A DNA stretch of 64,000 nt from Halomicrobium zhouii (GCF_900114435.1 NZ_FOZK01000002.1:124001-188000); one strand, 5' to 3'. Positions 9,410 through 19,130 are shown, numbered from the stretch's first letter. Made by a program: numbers and translations. Notes: generated by a model from the letters alone, not told the origin.

Positions 9410-10906
9410 ATGACGAATCTGCCCGTGATGCGGGTTCTTACAGTCGTAATTCTCGTCGCCCTCGCCGGCTGTGGCGGTGCCGGGTTCGACGCCGTCGTCG
9501 GCCCCGACCAGGCCGCCGCGGAGACGGCCGAATCTCCCACGCCGTCGCCCGACGCGGTGGAGAGTCCGAACGGCACGCTGGAGGTCCACTTCATCAACGT
9601 CGGCCAGGGAGCGAGCACGCTGGTCGTCGGGCCGTCGAACGAGACGATGCTGATCGACTCCGGCGACTGGTCCGACGACGGGGAAGACGTGCTCTCGTAC
9701 CTGGAGGAGCGTGGCATCGATCGGATCGACTACCTCGTGACGACCCACGCCGACGCGGACCACATCGGCGGGCACGCGGCGGTCATCGAGCACTTCGAGA
9801 CGGAGGGTGAGGGCGTCGGTGCGGTCTACGACCCCGGCATCACGTCGAGTTCGCAGACCTACGGCGACTACCTCGACGCCGTCGAGGAACACGACGTGAC
9901 GCTGTACGAGACGCGAGCGGGCGACACCATCCCGTTCGAGGGCGTCGAGACGACGGTACTGCTGCCGCCCGAAGAGTACGTCGCGAACGGTGACCGCAAC
10001 GAGAACAGCATCGCCGTCCACCTCGGCTTCGGTGCGTCGAGTTTCCTCCTCCCGGGCGATACCGAGGACGCCGGCGAGGAGTACCTCGTCGACGAGTACG
10101 GGGCGTCGCTGAACGCCACGGTGTTGCAGGCCGGCCACCACGGGAGTCGCTCCAGTTCGAGTGACGCCTTCCTCGACGAGAGCCAGCCCCGGATCGCGCT
10201 GATTACGAGCGGCTACGACTCCCAGTACGGCCACCCCCACGAGGAGGTCCTCCAGCGCTTCGCCGACCGCGGTGTCGAGACGTACTGGACGGCGACCCAC
10301 GGCAACGTCCGGATGACCAGCAACGGGTCGGCGGTCACGGTGGCGACCCAGCGAGCGGCACCGACCGACCCGCTCGAACTCAGGGAGGGCGACGCCGTCG
10401 AACCGGGGTCGACCGACGACCTGCAGGTGCGGACCGTCCTCGACGTGAGCGGCGGGACGACCTCACCCGTCGCAACGGACGGCGGCACGACGCCGACGAC
10501 GGAATCGGCGACGACCGAGTCACAGACGGCGACCGAATCGCCGTCGGACTCGTCTGGGTCGGACGAAGGCGAGGCGGGCGCGCTCTCGGTGGCGACCATC
10601 CACGAGGACGCCGCGGGTGACGAGTACGAAAACCTCAACGACGAGTACGTCGTCTTCGAGAACACGGGCGAGGCCGCGCTCGACCTGTCGGGCTGGACGG
10701 TCCGGGACGAAGCGGACCACACGTACACGTTCCCCGAGGGCGTCACGCTCGACGTGGGCGCGCAGGTGACGCTCCGCACGGGCAGCGGCACCGACGACGA
10801 CGCCGACCTGTACTGGGGTGCCGACGCGCCGGTCTGGAACAACGGCGGCGACACGGTCGTCGTCCAGGACGACGACGGGGCGACCGTACTGGAGGAGGAA
10901 TACTGA
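9410..10906 (+). CDS. Lipoprotein with ComEC/Rec2-type metallo-beta-lactamase domain and lamin-tail domain
   Basis: A 498-residue exported protein. A lipobox-like LAGCGG lies about 20 residues in, followed by a Pro/Ser/Glu-rich linker. The metallo-beta-lactamase-fold domain (residues ~60-310) has TTHADADHIGG, the ComEC-type variant of HxHxDH, and later LLPGDTED, LQAGHHGSR and GHPHEEV. A Thr/Ser-rich linker leads to a C-terminal lamin-tail domain (residues ~395-498; VVFENTGEAALDLSGWTVRDE). The enzyme domain is probably a cell-surface nuclease or phosphodiesterase. Unlike true ComEC it has no membrane channel. Its stop overlaps the next start by one base. A start at 9428 is also possible. Confidence 0.85.
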   Translation: MTNLPVMRVLTVVILVALAGCGGAGFDAVVGPDQAAAETAESPTPSPDAVESPNGTLEVHFINVGQGASTLVVGPSNETMLIDSGDWSDDGEDVLSYLEERGIDRIDYLVTTHADADHIGGHAAVIEHFETEGEGVGAVYDPGITSSSQTYGDYLDAVEEHDVTLYETRAGDTIPFEGVETTVLLPPEEYVANGDRNENSIAVHLGFGASSFLLPGDTEDAGEEYLVDEYGASLNATVLQAGHHGSRSSSSDAFLDESQPRIALITSGYDSQYGHPHEEVLQRFADRGVETYWTATHGNVRMTSNGSAVTVATQRAAPTDPLELREGDAVEPGSTDDLQVRTVLDVSGGTTSPVATDGGTTPTTESATTESQTATESPSDSSGSDEGEAGALSVATIHEDAAGDEYENLNDEYVVFENTGEAALDLSGWTVRDEADHTYTFPEGVTLDVGAQVTLRTGSGTDDDADLYWGADAPVWNNGGDTVVVQDDDGATVLEEEY

Positions 10907-11202
10907 TGCCAACTGACGGAACCTACACGGCGGTGGTGGACCGGTTCGAGGCGGACCTGGCAGTGCTGCTGCTGGAAGACGACGGTGAGACGGTCGGTGA
11001 AGTCGTCGTCGACGAGGAGGCGCTGCCCGAGGATGGGCGACACGTCGACGCGGTGCTGGCGGTCGAACTCGACGACGACGAACTGGTCGGGGTCACGTAC
11101 GAGGAAGCAGAGACCGAAGACCGGTCAGAGCAGGCCCAGAGCCGGTTCGACAGCCTGTCACAGCGGCCGCCGTCGGAAGGCGACGAGGCCGACTCGGGCT
11201 GA
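10906..11202 (+). CDS. DUF3006 domain protein
   Basis: A 98-residue acidic protein whose first 70 residues match DUF3006, a small beta-rich domain (TYTAVVDRFEADLAVLLLEDDG then VDEEALPEDGRHVDAVLAVELDDDEL). The C-terminal 30 residues are hydrophilic and probably disordered. DUF3006 genes are often found beside ComEC-like hydrolases, as here, where start and stop overlap by one base (TGATG). The pair is likely co-translated and may work together; the biochemical role is unknown. Confidence 0.8.
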   Translation: MPTDGTYTAVVDRFEADLAVLLLEDDGETVGEVVVDEEALPEDGRHVDAVLAVELDDDELVGVTYEEAETEDRSEQAQSRFDSLSQRPPSEGDEADSG

Positions 11203-11333
11203 CCGCCCCGCTCTCCTGGTGCTCACTATCTCTGTCGGCACCCGACGTCGTGGTCTCCGACCGGTGAACCGGGGCACCCGGAGAACGAACGTTTAGGTGC
11301 GTTCTCCCCGTTACCTGTGCTACTAACTGGTCT

Positions 11334-13646
11334 ATGGAACTCATCGTCTCCGAGAAATACAACGCGGCCGAGCGGATCGCGGGCATACTGAGCAAGGATA
11401 GTGCGACGCGGGAGCAAGTCAGTGGCGTGACCGTGTTCAAGTGGGGCGGCACCTACTGTATGGGGCTGGCCGGCCACGTCGTCGAGGTGGACTTCCCGGA
11501 CGAGTACAACGAGTGGGGGAGCGTCTCGCCGGCCTCGCTGATCGACGCCGAAGTAACGAAGCGGGCGTCGAAGCCCGACATCGTCGCCGCGCTGAACACG
11601 CTGGCGAGCGAGGCCGACCGGGTCGTCATCGCGACGGACTACGACCGGGAAGGGGAGCTGATCGGGAAGGAAGCCTACGACCTCGTTCGGGCCGTCAACG
11701 ACAGCGCGCCCGTCGACCGGGTTCGGTTCTCGTCGCTGACCGGCCCCGAAGTCAGGAACGCCTTCGAGGACCCCGACGAGATCGACTTCGACCTCGCCGC
11801 GGCGGGTGAAGCCAGGCAACGGATCGACCTGCGCTGGGGGGCGTCGCTCACCCGCTTCCTCACGCTGGCCTCGAACCAGCGCGGCGACGGGTTCGTCAGC
11901 GTCGGTCGGGTGCAGACGCCGACGCTGAAACTGCTCGTCGACCGCGAGCGGGAGATCGAGAACTTCGACCCGGACGACTACTGGGAGATCTACGCCGACC
12001 TCGGGCGGACGGACGAGGACGACTCGTTCGAGGCCCAGTACTTCTACCTGAACGACCAGGAGAACGAGGCAGAACGGCTCTGGGACGAAGATGCGGCAAC
12101 AGCAGTCTACGGTGACGTCGACGACGCCTCGGAGGCCACGGTCGAGCGAGTCGACGACAGGACGCGGACGGACAATCCGCCGATCCCGTTCAACACGACG
12201 GAGTTCATCAAGGCCGCGAACGCCATCGGCTACGACGCCAAACCGGCGATGAACGTCGCCGAGGACCTCTACGACGACGGGTACGTCACGTACCCGCGCA
12301 CCGACAACACGGTGTATCCGGACGATCTGGACCCGCGAGCGTTGCTCGAGACGCTCTCGGAAGCGTCGCCGTTCGAGGCCGATGCCGAAGCCCTGCTCGA
12401 CCAGGAGTCCATCTCGCCGACTGCGGGGGAGACCGAGACGACGGACCACCCGCCGATACACCCGACCGAAGACGTGCCGAAGAAGAAAGCCCTGAAAGGC
12501 AGGGAGTGGGAGATATACGAGTTGATCGTTCGCCGGTTCTTCGCGACGCTCGCCGACGCCGCGACGTGGCGAAAACTCCGGGTCGACGTCGACGTCGCGG
12601 GCCACTCGCTGAAGGCGAACGGGAGCCGCCTCGTGAAACCGGGGTACCACGCCGTCTACCCGTACTACGACACGGAAGAGACGACCATCCCGGCGGTCAC
12701 CGAGGGGGACGCCCTGCAGATCGTCGAGAGCCGGCTCGACGAGAAACAGACGCGGCCGCCGAACCGCTACGGCCAGTCGAAGCTCGTCGAGAAGATGGAG
12801 TCGCTCGGTCTCGGCACGAAGAGCACGCGACACAACACGATCGAGAAGCTCTACGACCGGGACTACGTCACGGGCAACCCGCCCGAACCGACCGAGCTCG
12901 CCCGGAAAGTCGTGTCCGCGACCGAAGAGTACGGCGCCCACGTCGCTTCGGCCGAGATGACGGCACAGCTCGAGGACGACATGACGGCGATCGCGGACGG
13001 GGGAACGACGCTGGACGAGGTGACGCGGAGTTCGCGCGAGATGCTGGAGGACGTGTTCGAGGACCTCCAGGGCGCGAGAGACGAGATCGGCGAGTTGCTC
13101 CGTACGGAGATCGACGAGAGCGACAGCGTCGGCGACTGCCCGGAGTGTGGGGAACCGTTACTGCCGCGGCAGGCCAACAGCGGGTCGCGATTCGTCGGCT
13201 GCAACGGCTATCCGGACTGCGAGTTCACCCTCCCGCTCCCGAACAAAGGTCGGCCACACGTTCTCGACGAGCTGTGCGACGACCACGGGTTACACCACGT
13301 GAAGATGATCGCCGGGTCGAAGACGTTCGTCTTCGGGTGTCCGCGATGCCAGCAACGGGACGCCGCCGACACAGACGACCGGGTCATCGGTGACTGCCCG
13401 GAGTGTCACGCCAGCGAGGGTGGCGAACTGGCGATCAAGCGAGTCCACAGCGGCTCTCGGCTGGTGGGGTGTACCCGATATCCTGACTGCGACTACTCCC
13501 TCCCGCTTCCCCGTGACGGGGAACTCGAAGTCACCGACGACGTCTGCGACGACCACGACCTCCCGGCGGTCGTGATTCACCAGGAGGACAGCAGCCCGTG
13601 GCAGCTGGGGTGTCCCATCTGCAACTACGAGAACTACAAGAGCTGA
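11334..13646 (+). CDS. topA: DNA topoisomerase I (type IA)
   Basis: A 770-residue type IA topoisomerase that relaxes negative supercoils by single-strand passage. The TOPRIM domain begins at the N-terminus (ELIVSEKYNAAERIAGIL) and contains ATDYDREGELIG. The core has RFSSLT and VGRVQTPTLKLLVDRE; the active-site Tyr lies in YVTYPRTDN. The C-terminal part carries zinc-ribbon units: CPECGEPLL...GCNGYPDCEF, FGCPRCQQ...GDCPECHA, GCTRYPDCDY and a final GCPICNYENYK. Repeated zinc ribbons are usual for archaeal TopA. It is preceded by a 131-base gap and is followed by a long gene-free stretch. Confidence 0.96.
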   Translation: MELIVSEKYNAAERIAGILSKDSATREQVSGVTVFKWGGTYCMGLAGHVVEVDFPDEYNEWGSVSPASLIDAEVTKRASKPDIVAALNTLASEADRVVIATDYDREGELIGKEAYDLVRAVNDSAPVDRVRFSSLTGPEVRNAFEDPDEIDFDLAAAGEARQRIDLRWGASLTRFLTLASNQRGDGFVSVGRVQTPTLKLLVDREREIENFDPDDYWEIYADLGRTDEDDSFEAQYFYLNDQENEAERLWDEDAATAVYGDVDDASEATVERVDDRTRTDNPPIPFNTTEFIKAANAIGYDAKPAMNVAEDLYDDGYVTYPRTDNTVYPDDLDPRALLETLSEASPFEADAEALLDQESISPTAGETETTDHPPIHPTEDVPKKKALKGREWEIYELIVRRFFATLADAATWRKLRVDVDVAGHSLKANGSRLVKPGYHAVYPYYDTEETTIPAVTEGDALQIVESRLDEKQTRPPNRYGQSKLVEKMESLGLGTKSTRHNTIEKLYDRDYVTGNPPEPTELARKVVSATEEYGAHVASAEMTAQLEDDMTAIADGGTTLDEVTRSSREMLEDVFEDLQGARDEIGELLRTEIDESDSVGDCPECGEPLLPRQANSGSRFVGCNGYPDCEFTLPLPNKGRPHVLDELCDDHGLHHVKMIAGSKTFVFGCPRCQQRDAADTDDRVIGDCPECHASEGGELAIKRVHSGSRLVGCTRYPDCDYSLPLPRDGELEVTDDVCDDHDLPAVVIHQEDSSPWQLGCPICNYENYKS

Positions 13647-14410
13647 TGGCGCCGGCGCGTGGCCAGCGACCGTTCCCGCTGGCTGGCGCTGTCTCCGTGC
13701 CACCACCTGGTCTGGACGCTTTCGAGCGGCGCCAGCTGCCCCGACGGATTACCATCCTTCGGTCATTCTGGCCTACTTACATCGTCTGCTGTTATTCACT
13801 CCATTAATTCTAACATATTAACGGCGGTGGCACAGTACCGCTACGACATACCTACCCCACCCCACAGCCAGTTCAGTCCAGCCGCAGTCTGTCGGCACCC
13901 ACCGCGCGGCTGCCATCCGTTTCTCGCACCGTCGTCGTCCAGATGGGACCCGATATCGCCACCCGATTGCCACCAGTGGCCCCTGTAATGCGTCGGTCGG
14001 AGGAGCTATATCCCTCGGCGCTCCCCTTTCAAGGGCTAGTACTGGCACAAGTACTGGCATGGGAGACCCGGCCATCGAACGCTCATCCCCTGGCACTTGC
14101 TTGGGCTTCGAGCCGGGTCCTTTTCGTGAATCCTCGCCCGTTGCCGTCACTCGGGCCCACTGGTGCAACCTGGTGGCGCCACCAGCCGTCCGGCTGCCAC
14201 AGGGTGAATCTGGGCTCACCCCACTTGCAGCTGGTTCGGCTTCGAGACAGGTGTTTTACAAACCTAATTAAATCGGCATGCAGTTTTTACGTTGGCAACG
14301 TCTAGAACTGGTGCCGGAGTTCATTTGTGGTTCATCCGGCACTCCACCCAACCCACCCCACAAGTCCAGCCGTCGCGGCCATCACCTAACACGGCTGACT
14401 TTTCTACCGT
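13647..14410. other. Gene-free stretch between topA and the DUF7260 gene
   Basis: These 764 bases are more AT-rich than their surroundings in places (around 13790-13830 and 14255-14290). The reading frames here encode Pro/Arg/Ser/His-rich products without the acidic bias of the neighbouring genes, so I call none of them. A 10-base direct repeat AGTACTGGCA occurs at 14038-14047 and 14050-14059. No tRNA, terminal inverted repeat or recognisable gene remnant was found. Confidence 0.6.
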
Positions 14411-15160
14411 TCACTCCGGTACTGATATCGAGTCGAGCAATCGCGCGACCGCAGTGAGAATCGGATACGTCCACGACTCCTCGGCGTACAGATACGCACA
14501 GAGGCTGTGCTCGTCGATGTACGAGACGGACGATTGTGACCCGAGCGTCGACTGGCGAGTGCGAAGCACCTGTCTGACCTCCTCTTCGAACTGGTCGCGG
14601 TACCAGGCTGGGACGATACTCGTGTCGAGGTTGTCGAGGATGGTCGTGACGTCGTGGCGTCTCGAACGGAGCGAGTGCAGTTCCGAATCGAGCCTGTCAC
14701 AGAACTCATCGCGGTCACGCGCCCGCTTTTCCGCCGCGGCGACGAGCAACTCCCTGTGAGACCGCGTGAACGTCGTCGACGTCTCCGGGGAGAGGAGACT
14801 CGCCAGGTCCGGCCCGAACTCCGCCCTCGCGTTTTCCTCGACTGATTCGTCGTAGACGTCGTCGTAGTGCTGTACCGCCATCACCGTCGCTTCGTACGCT
14901 TCCCGGAGTGGCGCCGTCGCAGACGACGTCCCGCTGGTATCTACGCTTCCAGCCATGAGCGCAGGTGGTCTGGGCGAGTCGGCAGTGGTGGCAGCCACGC
15001 GGTCGGCGAACGCGTCGAACGCGTCCCGCTCGCTGGCGACCTCGTTTCGCACGCGCTCTGTGAGTGTTTCTGCCCTCAACACGGGTCCGAGGACGTGATG
15101 GCGGAGTATGGAGAGGTGCTGGCGCGGGTCGTGGTGGGACTCGAGTTCAGCCATTGGCAT
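14411..15160 (-). CDS. DUF7260-type haloarchaeal protein
   Basis: A 249-residue soluble protein, largely helical, with Glu/Arg-rich stretches consistent with coiled coils (EKRARDRDEFCDRLDSELHSLRSRRHDV). The pattern AYEATVMAVQHYDDVYDES...LASLLSPETSTTFTRSHRELLVAAAEKRARDRDEF, then PAWYRDQFEEEVRQVLRTRQ, matches my recollection of the haloarchaea-specific DUF7260 family, which has no assigned function. A TATA-like ATTTTAGTTATG about 27 bases upstream supports the start; the third residue is a second Met. Monocistronic. Confidence 0.72.
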   Translation of the reverse strand: MPMAELESHHDPRQHLSILRHHVLGPVLRAETLTERVRNEVASERDAFDAFADRVAATTADSPRPPALMAGSVDTSGTSSATAPLREAYEATVMAVQHYDDVYDESVEENARAEFGPDLASLLSPETSTTFTRSHRELLVAAAEKRARDRDEFCDRLDSELHSLRSRRHDVTTILDNLDTSIVPAWYRDQFEEEVRQVLRTRQSTLGSQSSVSYIDEHSLCAYLYAEESWTYPILTAVARLLDSISVPE

Positions 15161-15403
15161 GTACTACGGTACCACATAACTAAAATGCTTGTTTTACATT
15201 AATAGGTCTCGTCAGCTGTTTCTGCTTCGAATCGCCGAAATTAACTCCCTCGGCCGTTTCGCCTCGACGAGAGCGTCACTGTACGGGCAGCGATTCCGGG
15301 CACGCCAGTGCTCCTCGGCCCGCGCTTCCCTCCGCCACCTGTGGCGTCGCGTTCGGCCAGGCCGGAGACAGATACTTATCCCAATCTCTCCAAGCAGAGC
15401 GAA

Positions 15404-16969
15404 ATGGGCACTGACGTTTCGAGCATTACCGTCGTCGGTGGTGGAGACGCTGGACTCCTCGCCGCGCTCACGCTCCGCAGGGTGAACCCGGACGTGGACA
15501 TCGCCGTCGTCGACGACTTCGGCGAACCGCCGACGGAGGTCGGCCAGGGGACGTTCCAGTCGATCATCCCGCTGTTGCACGACGTGCTCGGGATCGACGA
15601 GGGACGGTTCCTCCGCGAGGTCAAGCCCGTCTGGAAGGCCTCGTCGTACTTCCGGGACTGGTGTGGCTACGAGCCGTTCCACTACGCCTTCGACATCCGG
15701 TCGGTCAAACCGGACGTGGACGACCCGAACTCCGTCGAGTCGCTGTATCACTACTACGAGACGGGGGACATGTCGACGCCCGCCGAGGGGATCGCCGAAC
15801 GCGGGAAGACGCCGCTGGTCTACGCGCCCAGCCAGGACACCTACGCCATGTACCCGAACATGGCGTACCACCTGAGCGTCGGTCGCTTCAACGAGTTCCT
15901 CCGGACGCTCTGTGAGGAACGGGACGTCCCGCTCGTCGACGACCGGATCACGGACGTCGAGACGGACGCCGACGGGACGCGTATCGCGGCCGTCCACGGC
16001 GCCTCGGGTGCGACCTACGAGGCCGACCTCTACGTCGATTCGACGGGGTTCAAGCGCCTCCTGATGGACGAACTCGACGCCGCCTACCGCAGTTTCGACG
16101 TGCCACTCGACACCGCCGTCCGGGCCGCCGCCGACCGCCCGCTCTCGGAGATCGTCCCCGCGACCGTCCTCGAGACGGGCGAGCACGGCTGGTTCTGGCA
16201 GATCGACACCTACGACAGCCGGAGCCTCGGCTACGTGTTCAGCTCCGACCACGTCTCCGACGAGGACGCGCTCGCGGAGTTCAGAGCCCACCGCGAGGAG
16301 GACCTCGGCGAGGTCGATTACTACCGCTTCGACTCGGGCTTCTACGAGGAGCCGTGGGTCGGCAACTGCGTCGCGACCGGCAACGCCCAGGGGTTCATCG
16401 AACCGCTCCAGGCGACGTCGCTGACCACCCACCTCAACACCGCGTTGCGACTGTCGCGACGGCTCGCCGCCAGGGGCCGGATCGTCGACGACGGGTTCCG
16501 GGAGTCGTACAACCGGTACGTCCGCGGCAGCTGGAACTCGGTCTACGACTTCATCAGCATCCACTACCGCTTCGCCGACGGCGACACCGCGTTCTGGGAG
16601 GAGATGCAGTCGATCCCGATAAGCGACCGCGTCCGCGACTACATCGACTACTACGACGCCAACGGCTTCGAGCTGTTCGACTCCGAACTCGTCACCGAGG
16701 AGGGCGCCCCGCGCGGAATGTTGGCCTTCCCGACGTCGAGTCTCTACTTCGTCATGCGACACATGGGCGCCGAGTCGAGCTTCTACGAGGACAACGACTT
16801 CACCGTGAGCGACGAGGTGCGAGAGCGCTGGCGACAGCGCAACGGCTACGTCGACGACCTCGCCGACACCTGTCTCTCCTACGAGCAGGTGTACAAGTCG
16901 GGCGTCGTGGACTCGTTCGTCCGGAACGAGCGGGCGTTCGCACAAGCCGCCGCGCCGTCCGGGCGATAG
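15404..16969 (+). CDS. FAD-dependent tryptophan-halogenase-like oxidoreductase
   Basis: A 521-residue flavoprotein. The Rossmann FAD-binding loop is VVGGGDAGLLAAL (residues 10-22). The layout follows flavin-dependent tryptophan halogenases: a KPVWKASSYFRDW segment where halogenases carry their conserved Lys, EHGWFWQID resembling the GWxWxIP motif (with Asp for Pro), and GNAQGFIEPLQATSL in the C-terminal FAD contact. Halogenation is a hypothesis; the altered GWxWxIP leaves open another monooxygenase or dehydrogenase role. The start at 15404 is preferred over an upstream frame because a TATA-like ATACTTATCC lies about 28 bases ahead and the N-terminus then begins at the FAD domain. No biosynthetic partner genes adjoin it. 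Confidence 0.75.
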   Translation: MGTDVSSITVVGGGDAGLLAALTLRRVNPDVDIAVVDDFGEPPTEVGQGTFQSIIPLLHDVLGIDEGRFLREVKPVWKASSYFRDWCGYEPFHYAFDIRSVKPDVDDPNSVESLYHYYETGDMSTPAEGIAERGKTPLVYAPSQDTYAMYPNMAYHLSVGRFNEFLRTLCEERDVPLVDDRITDVETDADGTRIAAVHGASGATYEADLYVDSTGFKRLLMDELDAAYRSFDVPLDTAVRAAADRPLSEIVPATVLETGEHGWFWQIDTYDSRSLGYVFSSDHVSDEDALAEFRAHREEDLGEVDYYRFDSGFYEEPWVGNCVATGNAQGFIEPLQATSLTTHLNTALRLSRRLAARGRIVDDGFRESYNRYVRGSWNSVYDFISIHYRFADGDTAFWEEMQSIPISDRVRDYIDYYDANGFELFDSELVTEEGAPRGMLAFPTSSLYFVMRHMGAESSFYEDNDFTVSDEVRERWRQRNGYVDDLADTCLSYEQVYKSGVVDSFVRNERAFAQAAAPSGR

Positions 16970-16994
16970 CGCGCTGTCCGGGCCATAGCACGCC
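16957..16994. repeat. Two-copy 19-bp tandem repeat at the oxidoreductase 3' end
   Basis: GTCCGGGCGATAGCGCGCT (16957-16975) is followed by an imperfect copy, GTCCGGGCCATAGCACGCC (16976-16994). The stop codon TAG lies within the first copy. A small local duplication. Confidence 0.6.
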
Positions 16995-17035
16995 GTCCCG
17001 CCGGTTCCTGTTGCTCCGCGGCTTATTCCTCGCCG

Positions 17036-19099
17036 TCAGTCGCCGCTCTCCACCGTGACGTCGTGTGCGGGGCCCTCGACGACCGCGAGGTCGCGGCCCG
17101 GAACGGTGGCGTCGCCGACCACCACGGCAGCGTCGCCGGCGTCGACCGCGACGGGGTCGCGACCGAAGTTCGTCACCCAGGTGTAGCCGTCGCGCTCGGT
17201 CAGGCGGACGCCGTCGGGGAGCGGGTCGGCCGCGGGGACGGCGGTGCGCTCCAGCAGGTCGGCCACGAGCGCGTCGGCGAGGTCGGACTCGGGCCAGACG
17301 CCGACGTAGGTGAGGCCGCCCTCGCCGTGGTCGTTGCGGACGATCGCTGGTTCGCCCGCTGCGGGTCCGGAGTCGTGGCGACCGAGCACGTCGGCGGCGT
17401 CGGCGTCGAGCCACTCGCCCCAGGTCCGGAACGCGTAGGGCTCACCGCCGTCGGTGCCGTCGCCACGCGACTGGTCCCCGTAGGTCACGCGAGTCTCGAC
17501 GCCGGGCGCGAGACTCTCGTGCTGGACGACGCGTGCGCCGAGTGATTCCGAGAGGGGCCCGGGAGCGAGCTCGTCGCGGAATTTGTGGTGTTCGTCCTTG
17601 GCGGCGCTGCGGACGGTGAGCACGAGTTCTCCGCCGTCGGCGGCGTAGTCGGCCAGTCGCCCGGCGAGGTCCTCGTCGACCAGGTGCAGGGAGGGTGCGA
17701 CGACCGCGCTGTAGTCGTCGAGATTCCGGTCCGTCGGGATTACGTCGACGGTGACGCCGCGTCGACGGAGCGCCCGGTAGTACGCCCGACAGTGCGGCCA
17801 GTAGTCGTAGTCGGGTGTGTGGCGTTCCGAGTGGAGCGCCCACATGCTGTCGTAGTCGACGAGCAGCGCCACCTCGCCCTCGGGCGCAGCGAGGTCGGGC
17901 AGTTCCGCGAACTCCCCGGCAGCTTTGGCAGCCTCGCCCACGCCGCGGTCCGGCGACCCGTCGTAGTTGTTGAGCGCGCCCCAGTACTGTTCCTGGCCGA
18001 ACCGGCAGCGCCGCCACCGGAAGTAGGAGACGACGTCACAGCCGTGGGCGGCGGCCTGGTGGGCCCACAGGCGCATCATGCCCTCGGCGGGTTCGGCCGA
18101 GTAGGGGTACGCGCGGATGTCGCCCGACTGGTTCTCCATCACCCAGAACGGCCCCTCGCTCGCGCCGCGGTAGAGCGCGTGGTTCAGCGCCGTGAGGTCG
18201 GGGTCGCCGACCCGCTGGACGTCGGCACCAGCCTCGCTCTCCGGGGCCGGCGTGTCGGGGGCCTGCTGGGCGTGCAGCGTCGGATACGAGTCCCACGCGG
18301 CGAAGTCGAGGTCATCGCTCACGTCGAAGGCGTCCAGCGGTTCGAAGTCGCCCATGAAGTTGTGCGTGATAAACCAGTCGTCGCCGTCGGCCTCGGCGCC
18401 GCGCAGCGCCTCGACGTGCAGTCGGTTGTAGTCGACGACGCTGTCGCTGGAAAAGCGGTGGAAATCGAGCAGCCGAGTCGGGTGGTGCTGTCCCTCCGCG
18501 GGCGTCGGCCCGGGGACGTCGACCTCTGAGAAGTCCCGGTACTCCTGGCTCCAGAAGGCGTTCCCCCAGGATTCGTTGAGCGCGTCGACGTCGTCGTACT
18601 TCCGGCGGAGCCAGTCCCGGAAGGCGCTCTGGCAGTCGTCACAGTAACACCGGACCGTCTCGTGACAGCCGAACTCGTTGTCGGTCTGCCAGCCTGCGAC
18701 GCCGTCGTGACCGGCGAAGTGCTCGGCCAGCTTCCCGATGATGCGCCGACTCTCGCGCCGGTAGTCGGGGGAGTTGTAACAGTACTGGCGGCGGCTGCCG
18801 AACTCCAGGGGGGTGCCGTCGGGTTCCTCCTGACGGATGCCGGGATACTCGTCCGTGAGCCACTTCGGTGGCGTGGCCGTGGGCGTACAGAGGACGGCCT
18901 GCATCCCGTGGTCGGCGACGAGGTCGACCGCGGTTTCGAGCCACTCGAAGTCGTACGTGCCCGGTTCGGGTTCGAAGCGGTTCCAGGCGAACTCGCCCAT
19001 GCGGACGTACTCGATGCCGGCCTCGGCCATGCGCTCGACGTCGGTCGCCCAGCGCTCGCGCGGCCAGTGCTCGGGGAAGTAACAGACGCCAATGTCCAT
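17036..19099 (-). CDS. bgaH: Beta-galactosidase, glycoside hydrolase family 42
   Basis: A 687-residue cytosolic glycosidase removing terminal beta-galactose. The family 42 TIM barrel starts at MDIGVCYFPEHWP. The acid/base Glu is E142 in WQTDNEFG and the nucleophile is E322 in FWVMENQSG. A cysteine cluster (C145, C151, C153, C156) follows the acid/base and probably binds zinc, as in other GH42 enzymes. The C-terminal part fits the trimerisation and beta-sandwich domains. A TATA box at 19121-19130 (minus) is about 27 bases before the ATG, implying a leaderless mRNA. No signal peptide is seen, so the substrate must be imported, consistent with the sugar ABC importer nearby. Confidence 0.94.
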   Translation of the reverse strand: MDIGVCYFPEHWPRERWATDVERMAEAGIEYVRMGEFAWNRFEPEPGTYDFEWLETAVDLVADHGMQAVLCTPTATPPKWLTDEYPGIRQEEPDGTPLEFGSRRQYCYNSPDYRRESRRIIGKLAEHFAGHDGVAGWQTDNEFGCHETVRCYCDDCQSAFRDWLRRKYDDVDALNESWGNAFWSQEYRDFSEVDVPGPTPAEGQHHPTRLLDFHRFSSDSVVDYNRLHVEALRGAEADGDDWFITHNFMGDFEPLDAFDVSDDLDFAAWDSYPTLHAQQAPDTPAPESEAGADVQRVGDPDLTALNHALYRGASEGPFWVMENQSGDIRAYPYSAEPAEGMMRLWAHQAAAHGCDVVSYFRWRRCRFGQEQYWGALNNYDGSPDRGVGEAAKAAGEFAELPDLAAPEGEVALLVDYDSMWALHSERHTPDYDYWPHCRAYYRALRRRGVTVDVIPTDRNLDDYSAVVAPSLHLVDEDLAGRLADYAADGGELVLTVRSAAKDEHHKFRDELAPGPLSESLGARVVQHESLAPGVETRVTYGDQSRGDGTDGGEPYAFRTWGEWLDADAADVLGRHDSGPAAGEPAIVRNDHGEGGLTYVGVWPESDLADALVADLLERTAVPAADPLPDGVRLTERDGYTWVTNFGRDPVAVDAGDAAVVVGDATVPGRDLAVVEGPAHDVTVESGD

Positions 19100-19120
19100 A
19101 CCGTTGGTGTCGGTAGCCGC

Positions 19121-19130
19121 GTTGATATAG
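19121..19130 (-). promoter_or_regulatory. TATA box of the beta-galactosidase gene
   Basis: CTATATCAAC on the minus strand is centred about 27 bases upstream of the ATG at 19099. This is the spacing expected for a leaderless haloarchaeal transcript. Confidence 0.6.

Noticed and set aside
13943-14305. A 120-codon frame in the gap after topA
   Set aside because: No acidic bias, many Pro, Arg and Ser residues, no promoter and no recognisable domain.
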